Origin: Bacillus sp. NTK074B | GTDB lineage: Bacteria > Bacillota > Bacilli > Bacillales > Bacillaceae_B | Direction: 5' to 3' | DNA length: 64,000 nucleotides | Assembly: GCF_017303375.1 (NCBI RefSeq) | Contig: NZ_JAFKOH010000005.1 | Coordinates: forward strand, 124,001-188,000 | In this document: positions 34,568 to 44,208 of the stretch, piece after piece | Layout: each line of letters begins with the position of its first letter | How positions within the stretch are numbered: the first letter of the stretch is position 1 | Position numbers and translations under genes: made by a program | Notes under the pieces: generated by a model | Told to the model about the DNA's origin: nothing | Databases searched by the model: none | Seen by the model: only the letters and a program-made list of their open reading frames with translations

Positions 34568-37537
34568 TCATGAAGTGCTCATGGATTCGTTACCCTCTAA
34601 AATGATTTGCTCATCCTCGGTAAACGACTGTTTAATATGATGGTGGCATGTGAAAAATAACACCTGGTGGTCCCTTGCCACTTTTCTCAGGAGTTTAAGA
34701 AATGCCTGTGTTCTGTTCAGGTCAAAGTTGACTACTCCATCATCAATCAGAACAGGCAAAGAATATTTGTCTCTCATTGATTGAATGAGAGCGAAACGAA
34801 TCGAAATGAAGAGCTGCTCTTTCGTCCCCTGACTGAGTTCGACGGCATGAAAGACCATCCCATCCTTCCTCTCAACCTTGACCATTTCATCTTCCAATAA
34901 AAATATACGGTAATAGTGCCCCTCCGTCATTTCTTTGAAGTTTTCTTCTGCAAGCTGCATGACTTTCGGCATCTTGGTTTTCTGATAGAGGTCCATGGTT
35001 TTCTTTAAAGATACTCCAGCTAATCTATATTTGGACCATTCAAGGGCAAGTTCCTGAAGCTCGGCTTTTTTGCTTTGAAATTCCTGAAGGATAGCAGAAA
35101 AGCTCTTTCCTTCCTCTAACGTTTTTATTTCATATGAAATGGAGGCAAGTTCTTTTTGGCAAGCGGACAGGTTGATCGAGAGACGGTCGATGGATTGTGC
35201 GATACTGTTTAATTCCTTTCTGCTTTCTTCCAGTGATTCAAACTCCAGGAACGTGTCGAGGGTTCTCTTGGGCAGTCTTGTTTTCAGCCCCTTATATTGA
35301 GAAGAGAGGACGGTGAGTTCCTCTGCCTGGAGAGCCATCTCCCGAAATTCCACTTCACCGGTACAGCCGGCTGCCTTGATAAGAGCCTGAATATCATCTT
35401 GAATCTTTCTGACTTCAATAGAAAGCTTTTGGACTTCCAGGGACAAAGGTTCTAATTCCGCCGTAATATTCTCCGTAATGAGCTGACGTTTCTCTAAATC
35501 CTGTATGATTCTTTTCATTTGAATCAAGGCTTCATCCATTGTCGTGAACGGAAGGGAGCGGCGGTGGAACCATTTCTCGCACTCTTCTATGTATTCATCC
35601 AATTTCCTTGCAGTATAAGCTTCTTCTTCGGATAAATGGATAAACGTTTCATAGTTAGAGACTAATTCTTTCATTTTCGCAAAGGCATCTCGGAGCCACT
35701 TCCAGTGGAAATCCGCAGGCAGGCATAACTCTTTCTTCAGATAAGCCAGCCTTTCTTCTCCATGGGCGATTGACTTCTCATTCTCTTCCTTCCTTTCACG
35801 CAGTTTCCGGATTTTCCTTTCCTGCTCTTCTAATGAGAGGATGCGCTGTTTCCATTCGTTTCGGTATTCCATTTGGTCTTTGAAGCTTTGTTCGGTCAAG
35901 TCATGAGGTGAATACTCCATTTCCACTCCGGGTTGAAGCTCTTTTGCCCCAGCCTTGAGTCTTTGAAGGGTGAGGGATTCATTATGGAGATTCTTCCGTG
36001 ACTGTATGACGGTTGAACCTACTGCAATCAGAAACAGTAAGCTCACCCCTGACACGATCCAATTACCCGAGAAGGTTCCCCACCCAGCCAATCCTATTAA
36101 AACCAGAAATAACCCACCGCTTATTAGCATCTGTGAAGAGAAAGAAGCTTTTTTCCTACTATAATTTTCTTCTGACTCTTTGACTTGCATGTTCATCCAC
36201 TTCATCTGTTCCTGTGTAGATTGCTTGGCAGAGTTTGCTTTGATCTTCCGTTGTAACTCTTGAAATTCATCTTCTTCCATCAACTGGTCTTCCAGACGTT
36301 CGCATTTATTTTCGATCGCTTGAAGCTCTTCCGTTTCATCATCTTGAAGTTTATACAAGCTCTCACGTTCATGAAGGAGTTTTGACTGCCGTTCCATTGC
36401 TTGTTGGATGTTGTCAGACATCATAAGGCTTGTATTCAGGGTAGGGATATCTTCCATCCCGATCTTGAGTCCTAATTCCCTGATCGTGTCCTTGATTTGA
36501 CTTTGAACCATTTTCAGTTCTCTGCCCCGCTCACTGATTTCTTCTCTCCATTTAAGGTAAAAGGTTTGCTCTGACAATATTTTTTCTATAAAAGGGGTAT
36601 CTTCTCTTAAGCTCAAATCGAGATCTTCCTCTTCTAATCTCTGTTGAAGTTTTGCTTGTTTGGTTATCAGGGTTTCAAGGTAAGCGGTCGTTTGTCTTTC
36701 ATCTAACTTCAGCTTGTTCAGTCTCTCTAAACCTTTAGTAGGGAATTCAATGCCTTTTAACTGCGAAAGGCGCTCTTCCACTTCTCTGAACTGAATAAGG
36801 GTATCCCAATTTTCACTAACGGAAAGCAGATTCCCCCTTTTTTCAGAGAGGACCTCCTTTTCCTTTTCCATGGAGGAAATGTCCGACTCCAATGATCGGC
36901 GTCTTGCTATGAGGGGCATGTACTGATCATTTTTCTCCTTTTCTTCCCTTACCTGCTTATCAAGCGCTTTTAATTCGGATAATGCCTCATTGATCTTTGG
37001 TTTCCTCCCCGATTTCTTAAACAGCTGCTCTCTTTCTTTTTGCCAATCCTGAGCAAGCTTCAATAGGTGGTCCGTCCCTGATGAACCTGCCGTGAAGAGA
37101 TATCGGTTCAGTTCATCCTTTTTAAGGCGCTGGATGTCTTGTAGGCCATCCAAGTTGAAGGAGAATATATTTTGATAGGTGGCCCGGTCCATTTTACCGA
37201 GCAAATGTTGGAGGGCTTCTTCTCCCTCCATTCTTCCGTCTTCGAATTGGACGGTAACATCCCCTGCAGCCTTCCCTTTGATACGCTCGATGCTAACCAT
37301 TCCCTGATCCTCGATTTGACATAAGAGTTTCCCGCCATACTCCGCCGATGATCTGGGAACGTATCTCAATAAGGATTGCTGCTTCGTTGGAAAACCGAAT
37401 AGAATACTGTGAATAAATGACATGATCGTCGATTTTCCTGCTTCGTTTTCTCCATAGAATAATTGAAGATCGCTTAGTGTATAATGCTTGTTTACTATTT
37501 TTCCATATCCGTAAATATGAAGTTCAATCAATTTCAA
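34568..37537 (-). CDS. yhaN: SMC/Rad50-like ATPase YhaN
   Basis: A 989-residue ATPase with split ATP-binding halves. Walker A FYGENEAGKSTIMSF is at the N-terminus; the signature LSQGTKEQLFISIRF and Walker B LPVLIDDGVVNFD lie at the C-terminus. Long coiled coils (about residues 180-430 and 540-860) are interrupted by two hydrophobic segments near 470-520. It acts with YhaO, probably as an SbcC/SbcD-like DNA end-processing complex. The start overlaps the yhaO stop by four bases (ATGA). Confidence 0.93.
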   Translation of the reverse strand: MKLIELHIYGYGKIVNKHYTLSDLQLFYGENEAGKSTIMSFIHSILFGFPTKQQSLLRYVPRSSAEYGGKLLCQIEDQGMVSIERIKGKAAGDVTVQFEDGRMEGEEALQHLLGKMDRATYQNIFSFNLDGLQDIQRLKKDELNRYLFTAGSSGTDHLLKLAQDWQKEREQLFKKSGRKPKINEALSELKALDKQVREEKEKNDQYMPLIARRRSLESDISSMEKEKEVLSEKRGNLLSVSENWDTLIQFREVEERLSQLKGIEFPTKGLERLNKLKLDERQTTAYLETLITKQAKLQQRLEEEDLDLSLREDTPFIEKILSEQTFYLKWREEISERGRELKMVQSQIKDTIRELGLKIGMEDIPTLNTSLMMSDNIQQAMERQSKLLHERESLYKLQDDETEELQAIENKCERLEDQLMEEDEFQELQRKIKANSAKQSTQEQMKWMNMQVKESEENYSRKKASFSSQMLISGGLFLVLIGLAGWGTFSGNWIVSGVSLLFLIAVGSTVIQSRKNLHNESLTLQRLKAGAKELQPGVEMEYSPHDLTEQSFKDQMEYRNEWKQRILSLEEQERKIRKLRERKEENEKSIAHGEERLAYLKKELCLPADFHWKWLRDAFAKMKELVSNYETFIHLSEEEAYTARKLDEYIEECEKWFHRRSLPFTTMDEALIQMKRIIQDLEKRQLITENITAELEPLSLEVQKLSIEVRKIQDDIQALIKAAGCTGEVEFREMALQAEELTVLSSQYKGLKTRLPKRTLDTFLEFESLEESRKELNSIAQSIDRLSINLSACQKELASISYEIKTLEEGKSFSAILQEFQSKKAELQELALEWSKYRLAGVSLKKTMDLYQKTKMPKVMQLAEENFKEMTEGHYYRIFLLEDEMVKVERKDGMVFHAVELSQGTKEQLFISIRFALIQSMRDKYSLPVLIDDGVVNFDLNRTQAFLKLLRKVARDHQVLFFTCHHHIKQSFTEDEQIILEGNESMSTS

Positions 37538-38742
37538 TTTCTATCACCACCACTCAGTAAATGCTTCGCTTCTTGTATTAAGGAGTTCTTTTCATCTTCT
37601 TCCAATGGAGACAGAAAACGATAGATGGACGGATGCTCATACAGTTCTGCCATGGCTTCCTTCCATTCTTCCCCTCCCATGCTTTCAAGGGTTAAGATCA
37701 CTTCCTGTTTAAACGGATCATGTTCCCCGAAACCGGCTGTTGGAGGAGACAGGCGAATGGAGTGAACCCATTTCACTATCCCGTGGCTTTCATAATCGGA
37801 CTGAAGCGCCTCGAGAAGCTCGCCACTTTCGATCCTGTCCCTCATCTCAAAGGAAAGTGATTCTTCATCTATCAGAACGATTTCAATTAAACTTTCACCA
37901 GTAAGGGATTCCATTGCCTTTTGAATCCGCTGAAATACCTCTCCAAACCGCTTGGTACCTTGAAGGGATACGGCGCATCTTTCCCATAATAAATCGTGGG
38001 TGGCTATAAACGACAGCTCTGTATGATATCCATCCAATACGACTTCATAACAGCCTTTCTCACCCTTTTCCCTGCGGTGCCTTCCCTGAATGTTACCGGG
38101 ATAAACGATAAAAGGTTCTTCATGCAAGATCCGCCGTTCATGAATATGCCCGAGTGCCCAGTAATGGTAGTTCTTCTCCACCAGTTCAGCTATTGTAAAC
38201 GGCGCGTAAGGCTCATGAGACGAATCAAGGCTCCCTTCACTTCCATGCAGGACCCCGATAGTGTAACGCCCCGATACCCCTTTTGGGTATTCCCCAATCC
38301 TTCTTTCTCTGATATGTCTTGATCCATAGCTGAAACCCACGATATCCACCATTTCACCGGTTTTGGTGATGAGCTGCTTAACCTCCGTTTTTTCGTTAAA
38401 TATATGTATATTCCCAGGCATATCAAGCTCTAAGCGATGGCTGCCCAGGTGATCATGATTCCCATGGACGACATATACAGGGATATCATTAGTATCCAAA
38501 AGCTGAAATTGCTTTAGTAATCTCGCTTGAGCCCTAATGCTCCTGTCTTCTTCGTCAAACAGATCCCCGCTGATGATCATAAAGTCGATTTGTCTTTCAA
38601 TAGCTTCTTTCACCACTTTTTCAAAAGAAGCAAAGGTGCTATTATATATTCGTTCAAATACGTCTTTGGGTAAATGCTTCAGCCCTATAAACGGACTGTC
38701 TAAATGTAAGTCTGCTACATGAAAAAATCGGATCTTCCCCAT
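37534..38742 (-). CDS. yhaO: Metallophosphoesterase (SbcD/Mre11-like) YhaO
   Basis: A 402-residue nuclease-like phosphoesterase. The dimetal motifs are all visible: HVADLHLDSPF, SGDLFDEEDRS, VHGNHDHLG, and the later GHIHERR. The C-terminal half is the capping and partner-binding region. It likely works with YhaN in DNA repair. ATG 38742 follows GGAGGGA; the longer frame adds six residues without support. Confidence 0.93.
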   Translation of the reverse strand: MGKIRFFHVADLHLDSPFIGLKHLPKDVFERIYNSTFASFEKVVKEAIERQIDFMIISGDLFDEEDRSIRAQARLLKQFQLLDTNDIPVYVVHGNHDHLGSHRLELDMPGNIHIFNEKTEVKQLITKTGEMVDIVGFSYGSRHIRERRIGEYPKGVSGRYTIGVLHGSEGSLDSSHEPYAPFTIAELVEKNYHYWALGHIHERRILHEEPFIVYPGNIQGRHRREKGEKGCYEVVLDGYHTELSFIATHDLLWERCAVSLQGTKRFGEVFQRIQKAMESLTGESLIEIVLIDEESLSFEMRDRIESGELLEALQSDYESHGIVKWVHSIRLSPPTAGFGEHDPFKQEVILTLESMGGEEWKEAMAELYEHPSIYRFLSPLEEDEKNSLIQEAKHLLSGGDRN

Positions 38743-38843
38743 GAAGTTCCCTCCCTGCACTACGAATATACGTTCTTATATTACTTCATTATATCCTAAA
38801 CCCGTGGAAGATTTCAGCATGTATTCATAAATTTGCGCTTTTT

Positions 38844-38877
38844 AAAAAAAGGCCGCTCCTCATGGAGTCGGCCTTTA
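38844..38877 (-). terminator. Terminator of yhaP
   Basis: AAAGGCCG/CGGCCTTT stem with inner GACTCC/GGAG pairing, then TTTTTTT on the minus strand, just after yhaP. Confidence 0.85.
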
Positions 38878-38879
38878 TC

Positions 38880-40130
38880 TTATTTCTTCGATGTAAGATC
38901 CATCGCTTTCTTAATATCTTTATATGAATTGGATTTACCGTATAGAAGGACCCCACCCCGATAAACCCGTGCACCGAAAACACCCAACAGGACGATGGTC
39001 ACGAGAAGGAGGGCAATTCCGATAATCGGTTCATACAACGGCAGGTTCAACATCCCGACCCGAAGGAACATGACCATCGGAGTGAAAAAGGGGATGTAAG
39101 ACGTAATCGTGACAAAGCCCGATTCCGGATTCCCGAGGCCAAACATCGAAATGAAGAATCCGATCATGATCAGGAAGGTCATCGGCATGATCATCTGCTG
39201 AACATCTTCGATTCTGCTTACAAGGGAGCCCAATAAGGCAGCAAGGGTCGCATACAGGAAGTACCCCAGCAAAAAGAAAATAATGGCATAAATGATAACA
39301 CTTACTGATAAGGATTCAAATCCAAATCCATCAAAGAATCCCCCCACCAGTTCATCCTTCTTGCGAATGAGGGTAAAGTAGCCTACACCAAGGATAACCG
39401 CCAATTGAGTCAAGCCCGCCAAACCGATTCCAATGATCTTCGCAAACATTTGTTTCACTGGTGACACACTTGAAATGAGGATTTCCATGACCCTTGAGCT
39501 TTTCTCCGTCGCGACTTCCATAGCCGTCATATTAGCATAGGCAATGACAGAGAAATAAATAAAGAACAATAGAACATATACAATGCCCCTTGCCTGGCTC
39601 AGTTCTTCCTCCGATTTTGCTCCTTCAACGAGGGCTTCTTTTTCGAATTCTACAGAACCGCTTAACTGTGAGAGCTCTTCCCCGGAAAGCTCCAGTTTAC
39701 TCGCGGCTTGTGCGGACTTGATATTTTGAAGGGCGATCTGCAATTCTCCCGTTACGGTAGACTCCGATAAGGAATTCGATTTGTACAGTGCTTTCGGCAG
39801 GCCGTCCCCGTTTTCGCTTAAAATCAACAAACCTTTCAGCTCTTCTGACTCTATCTTTTTCTCCATTTCTTCTGTTGATTGAGAGGAAGGCACTAATTGT
39901 ATCTCACTATTCAGAATTTCCAACTGCTGGACGAGTGGGTCATATAGCTTGCCCGTTTCGTCCTGAACCGCAATCTTGCTCCCTTCATCATCCGTGAAGC
40001 TTGAGATCACACTATCGAAATTGGCCAGCAGTACAAGAGCCGCCGCAATGATGACCGTTGAGATGATAAAGGACTTGGCCTTAAGTTTTGACATATACGA
40101 GTGACCCAGGATCAAGAAGAAATTATTCAT
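38880..40130 (-). CDS. yhaP: ABC-2 permease YhaP
   Basis: A 416-residue exporter permease of the NatB/YhaP type. One N-terminal helix, a large extracytoplasmic domain (about residues 45-175), then five to six helices at the C-terminus. The segment MEVATEKSSRVMEILISSVSP is the typical cytoplasmic coupling helix of this family. Pairs with the ATPase YhaQ; start and stop overlap by eight bases. The substrate is unknown; sodium or peptide export is proposed for relatives. Confidence 0.92.
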   Translation of the reverse strand: MNNFFLILGHSYMSKLKAKSFIISTVIIAAALVLLANFDSVISSFTDDEGSKIAVQDETGKLYDPLVQQLEILNSEIQLVPSSQSTEEMEKKIESEELKGLLILSENGDGLPKALYKSNSLSESTVTGELQIALQNIKSAQAASKLELSGEELSQLSGSVEFEKEALVEGAKSEEELSQARGIVYVLLFFIYFSVIAYANMTAMEVATEKSSRVMEILISSVSPVKQMFAKIIGIGLAGLTQLAVILGVGYFTLIRKKDELVGGFFDGFGFESLSVSVIIYAIIFFLLGYFLYATLAALLGSLVSRIEDVQQMIMPMTFLIMIGFFISMFGLGNPESGFVTITSYIPFFTPMVMFLRVGMLNLPLYEPIIGIALLLVTIVLLGVFGARVYRGGVLLYGKSNSYKDIKKAMDLTSKK

Positions 40131-41022
40131 AAGAGGTTCCCACCTTTTCTATAAAAATATCATTCAAGGACGGTTCCTCCAATTCGAATTTACGCAGGAA
40201 ACCTTTTTGTACGACATCGTGGAACACCCCTTGTGCAGCTTTCTCCGATTCCACCTGCAGCAGGACTCCTTCCGTTGTTTCTTTAAGCTTTGTCACTCCT
40301 TGGAGGTCCTTCAGATACGAAAGGTCAAAATCTGCATGAATCACCACGTTTTTCTTTCCAAAGGAACGTTTGATTTCCTTGAGACCCCCTTGCACAACAG
40401 GGCGTCCTTTATGCATGATACACAAGCTCTCACAAAGTTCCTCCACATGCTCCATCCGATGACTCGAGAATACGATCGTTGTTCCGCTTTTCTTGATCTC
40501 CCTGACAGCGTCCTTCAATAACTCAACATTCACCGGATCAAGACCGCTGAATGGTTCATCCAGTATTAAGAGTTTCGGCTTATGGATGACCGAGGCGATG
40601 AATTGAATTTTCTGCTGATTTCCTTTAGACAGCTCTTCGACTTTTTTGTTAAGGTACTGAGGAACATTGAACCTCTCCAGCCAAATGGTTAATTCCTTCA
40701 GGATCTCCCTTTTCTCCATTCCCCGAAGACGTGCCAGATAGACGATTTGATCACTCACTTTCATCTTAGGGTAGAGTCCTCTTTCTTCGGGTAAGTATCC
40801 GATTTCAGGACTAGTGGAATAATCAATCCCTTTCCCGTTCCACGTAATCCTGCCTTCTGTTACATCCAACAATCCCAACACCATGCGAAAAGTCGTCGTT
40901 TTCCCGGCTCCATTCGCTCCTAGGAATCCAAACATCTCACTCGGTGGGATTTCAAGTGACAGCTCATCTACCGCTGTAAAATTCCCAAACCTTTTGCTTA
41001 CATGCTGTAATTTTAAACTCAT
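40123..41022 (-). CDS. yhaQ: ABC transporter ATPase YhaQ
   Basis: A 299-residue ATPase: Walker A GANGAGKTT, signature ELSKGNQQKIQFIAS, Walker B LLILDEPFSGLDPVN, H-loop SSHRMEHVEELC. The extra C-terminal region matches NatA-like exporters. ATG 41022 follows a GGAGGGAG site; the ORF extends upstream without support. Operon yhaQ-yhaP. Confidence 0.93.
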   Translation of the reverse strand: MSLKLQHVSKRFGNFTAVDELSLEIPPSEMFGFLGANGAGKTTTFRMVLGLLDVTEGRITWNGKGIDYSTSPEIGYLPEERGLYPKMKVSDQIVYLARLRGMEKREILKELTIWLERFNVPQYLNKKVEELSKGNQQKIQFIASVIHKPKLLILDEPFSGLDPVNVELLKDAVREIKKSGTTIVFSSHRMEHVEELCESLCIMHKGRPVVQGGLKEIKRSFGKKNVVIHADFDLSYLKDLQGVTKLKETTEGVLLQVESEKAAQGVFHDVVQKGFLRKFELEEPSLNDIFIEKVGTSYE

Positions 41023-41207
41023 GTTATACGCTTCTCCCTCCTGCATCTGAGCATTATGTCATCCGTTTCTCTAATACTCTACGATTCTATCCATAAAAGG
41101 TTTCATTTTCCATCCTTTTTCATTTTCAAACAATTTAGACTTCCCAAAAAAAAGATAGTATGAAAAAATAAAGGGGTACATAATTTTAATACAAAGGGGT
41201 ATTAACA

Positions 41208-41393
41208 ATGAAAGTATACAAATTGACAGTGTTTGAGAGTGACGGCAAAAAAATCCTGGATGAATCATTCGAAGCTTCATCTGACAGCGATGCGAAGAAA
41301 ATGGGCGAATCGATGCTCGAGGAAAAAGGATACGCCGAGTACACACATCGCTGCACCTCCCCTCTTGGGAAACTGTTATTGTTTCATGTGTAA
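41208..41393 (+). CDS. yhzD: YhzD-like protein
   Basis: A 61-residue protein matching the YhzD family: VYKLTVFESDGKKILDESFE, then AEYTHRCTSPLGKLLLFHV. It is widespread in Bacillus, found in the same place, and its function is unknown. A ribosome site is weak (ACAAAGGGG, 41192-41200). Monocistronic. Confidence 0.85.
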   Translation: MKVYKLTVFESDGKKILDESFEASSDSDAKKMGESMLEEKGYAEYTHRCTSPLGKLLLFHV

Positions 41394-41492
41394 GATTTCT
41401 CTTGCATTACAGGCTATATTGTCTGTAATGCATTTTTCATTGGTTATGTACGGTAAAAAAGAACCAACCCTAAGGCTGGTTCCCTTGAAAAT

Positions 41493-42287
41493 TCATTCAC
41501 CCTTGAATTGGGGCCTTCTCTTTTCCACGAATGCTTGAATGCCTTCTTTATGATCGGATGTTTGGCGCATGAGCCACTGTCCTTCCTTCTCCAGATCCAG
41601 TGCATGCTGCAATCTTTCTTTATTCAGTGCTACAAACACTTCTTTCGTTTTCAACATGGCTTTCGTCGGCGCACTCAATACCTGTTTCGTATATCGCCCT
41701 ATCCCTTCCTCCAATTTACCTGAAGGAATGGCTTCATCGACAAGGCCTTTCATCATGGCTTCCTGCCCTTCAAATACTTTGCCGTTCCAGATCAACCGTT
41801 TCGCTTTATGCGTTCCCAGGCGCTCCTGCAGAAGGAAATGGCTGCCCCCATCCGGGATCAAAGCGATTCCGATAAAGTTCATGGCAAGCTTGCTGTCTTC
41901 TTCACACAGAATATAATCCGAAGCAAGTGCAAGACTCAATCCAAGGCCAGCAGCTGCCCCATGGATACCTGTCAGAACCACTTTCGGCATAGAATATAGG
42001 GTCATTACCAGCTCACTGATCGTATCCATGATCTGTGAGAATTGCTCCTCTCCACTTAATTGCAGCATGGACTTAATATCTCCCCCGGAAGAAAATCCCT
42101 TTCCCTCCCCGGTCAGAATCAACAAAGAAATCGACGGATCATTTTTCACTTCTTTAAGCGCTGCCAGCAGCTCTTCCATCAAACGTGCATCCAATGCATT
42201 CAGGGACTGAGGCCGATTCAACATAAGCCTAGCCACTTTCCCCTCTTTATGTAATTTTACTGTTTCATATTGATTTGACACTGTCAA
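41493..42287 (-). CDS. yhaR: Enoyl-CoA hydratase/isomerase YhaR
   Basis: A 264-residue crotonase-fold protein. The oxyanion-hole motifs are visible: GEGKGFSSGGDIKSM and ITGIHGAAAGLGLSLALASD-like (LTGIHGAAAGLGLSLAL). Catalytic-side positions include the conserved Glu-rich DYILCEEDSKLAM. It probably takes part in fatty-acid or branched acyl-CoA breakdown. TTG 42287 follows GGGGAGGG; a GTG two codons later is possible. Confidence 0.88.
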   Translation of the reverse strand: MTVSNQYETVKLHKEGKVARLMLNRPQSLNALDARLMEELLAALKEVKNDPSISLLILTGEGKGFSSGGDIKSMLQLSGEEQFSQIMDTISELVMTLYSMPKVVLTGIHGAAAGLGLSLALASDYILCEEDSKLAMNFIGIALIPDGGSHFLLQERLGTHKAKRLIWNGKVFEGQEAMMKGLVDEAIPSGKLEEGIGRYTKQVLSAPTKAMLKTKEVFVALNKERLQHALDLEKEGQWLMRQTSDHKEGIQAFVEKRRPQFKGE

Positions 42288-42364
42288 AATAATCCCTCCC
42301 CTGTTATTATCATAGCGCATGTCTCTCGTTACAGGAATGTTTTTTTAGAAAAATACAATAATTC

Positions 42365-42391
42365 AAAAAAGAGACCGGCATCCAGCCGATC
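42365..42391 (-). terminator. Terminator of the acyl-CoA ligase gene
   Basis: GATCGGC/GCCGGTC stem (one G-U pair) then TCTTTTTT on the minus strand, 14 bases after the stop. Confidence 0.7.
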
Positions 42392-42404
42392 CCCCACCGA
42401 ATAC

Positions 42405-44024
42405 TCAAATTTGTTTTATTTGACCCTGAACCTGATCCCGGAGAGCTCTCTTTAAAAATTTCCCTACAGACGTCTTGGGTATTTCTTCAAGGAACAGTAT
42501 TTCATCCGGCAGCCACCATTTCGCAAACTGAGGTTTCAGAAAATCCAATACGTCTTCTTTTGTCACATTTCCTTTTCCGGATTCCTTTAGGACGACACAG
42601 GCAATCGGTCTTTCCTGCCATTCTTCATGCGGCACCGCGACGACAGCAGCTTCGAAAATATGTTCATGAGCCATGAGGGCATTCTCCAGATCCACTGAAG
42701 AGATCCATTCCCCACCGGACTTGATGAGGTCCTTTGTGCGATCCACGATTTTAATATAACCCTCTTCATCTATGGTGACGACATCCCCCGTATACAACCA
42801 GCCATCCCTGAATGCATCCTTGGTCCTTTCATCCTCATAATACTCAGAGGCAATCCACGGCCCTCTTAATGCCAGTTCCCCCATTTCGACACCGTCCCAT
42901 GCCACTTCACCGTCTTTACCGACGATTTTCATGTCCAAGCCCGGTACAAGGATTCCCTGCTTTGCTTTCAGTTCGAGCTTTTCTTCAGGAGCCAGATCAT
43001 CATGATAGCTTTTGGAGGAAGCAATGACAGCAAGCGGGCTTGTCTCGGTCATACCATAGGCATGCATAAATGGAATGCCGAACTTCTCTTCAAATGAGCG
43101 AATCATGCCTTTAGGCGCAGCTGATCCTCCGCATAAAATCGAGCGAAGACTGGAAAGATCATATTCATTTTTTTCCAACTCATTATGAAGGCCAAGCCAA
43201 ATCGTAGGAACGCCTGCTGAGATGGTCACTTTTTCATCCTGCATGAGCTGTGCAAGAAGGCCAGGTGTGAAATATGGTCCAGGCAGAACCTGCTTCGTCC
43301 CGAACCAGACCGATGCGAAAGGCAGACCCCATGCATTTACATGGAACATCGGTACCACAGGCAGAGCAACATCCCTTTCACTCACTCCCGTCGTATCAGC
43401 GAGCCCAAGGGCCATTGCATGCAACACGATGCCTCTATGAGAATAAATGACTCCTTTAGGATTACCGGTGGTCGCAGAAGTGTAACACATTCCTGCAGGG
43501 GCATTCTCATCCATATCTGTACGGAAAGGGAAAGTCGGGTCCCCTTCTTCCAATAATCTTTCATAATGATAAACGGGCTCCAGAGTCGTTTCAGGCAAGT
43601 CTCCATCCGTCATTACAATGAACGCTTTGACTGTCGGGATCTGGTCTTTGATCTTTTCAATGAGCGGAACGATTTCTGAATCGATGAGCAGTACTTGATC
43701 CCTGGCATGATTGATGATGTATGTGATGTGCTGTGGCGCCAAGCGGATATTGATCGTATGTAGGACTGCACCGCTGCACGGAATGGCAAAGTACGCTTCC
43801 AGGTGACGGTGATGATTCCAGGCAAGTGTCCCTACTTTATCCCCTTCCTCAATTCCGAGTCTCTGCAAGGAACTTGCGAGCCTTCTCGTCCGTTCAGCCC
43901 ACTGTTTGTATGTGAAGCGGGTGATACCGGACTCTGTTCGGGAAACGATTTCTTTCTTAGAAAAATACTTTTCAGCCCGTTCAATCATCTGTGTCAAAAG
44001 CAGAGGTGTTTGCATCATATTCAA
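42405..44024 (-). CDS. Fatty-acyl-CoA synthetase (AMP-binding)
   Basis: A 539-residue acyl-CoA ligase. P-loop YTSATTGNPKGVIYSHRG, adenylate-binding HAYGMTETSP and the DRTKDLIKSGGEW hinge motif; the catalytic lysine motif is KTSVGKFLKRALR. The pattern is of a medium/long-chain fatty-acid ligase. A cre-like site lies 17 bases upstream. Together with yhaR and lcfB it points to fatty-acid use. It is a separate gene with own terminator. Confidence 0.92.
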   Translation of the reverse strand: MNMMQTPLLLTQMIERAEKYFSKKEIVSRTESGITRFTYKQWAERTRRLASSLQRLGIEEGDKVGTLAWNHHRHLEAYFAIPCSGAVLHTINIRLAPQHITYIINHARDQVLLIDSEIVPLIEKIKDQIPTVKAFIVMTDGDLPETTLEPVYHYERLLEEGDPTFPFRTDMDENAPAGMCYTSATTGNPKGVIYSHRGIVLHAMALGLADTTGVSERDVALPVVPMFHVNAWGLPFASVWFGTKQVLPGPYFTPGLLAQLMQDEKVTISAGVPTIWLGLHNELEKNEYDLSSLRSILCGGSAAPKGMIRSFEEKFGIPFMHAYGMTETSPLAVIASSKSYHDDLAPEEKLELKAKQGILVPGLDMKIVGKDGEVAWDGVEMGELALRGPWIASEYYEDERTKDAFRDGWLYTGDVVTIDEEGYIKIVDRTKDLIKSGGEWISSVDLENALMAHEHIFEAAVVAVPHEEWQERPIACVVLKESGKGNVTKEDVLDFLKPQFAKWWLPDEILFLEEIPKTSVGKFLKRALRDQVQGQIKQI

Positions 44025-44039
44025 TCTCTCCCCTCAATA

Positions 44040-44054
44040 TAGTAAGCGTTTTCA
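44040..44054. promoter_or_regulatory. cre site upstream of the acyl-CoA ligase
   Basis: TAGTAAGCGTTTTCA matches the CcpA consensus WTGNAANCGNWNNCW at 14 of 15 positions. Its place just ahead of the start codon suits CcpA repression by blocking. Confidence 0.6.
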
Positions 44055-44158
44055 ATATGTGTTTGATTTTCTATGTCTATCTTACTAATTCTCCTTTTCC
44101 TGCGATTATTCCTTTTGGTATTGTTGAAAAATTCAGGTGAATAGCAAGAAGGCTGCAA

Positions 44159-44208
44159 CAAAAAAAGGGCGACCCTTAAGCATAAGCCTTCGGGGCACCC
44201 TTTTTTTG
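44159..44208 (-). terminator. Terminator of hemZ
   Basis: AAAAGGGTGCCCC...GGGTCGCCC stem region with outer AAAAAAAGGG/CCCTTTTTTT pairing, just after the hemZ stop. Confidence 0.8.
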
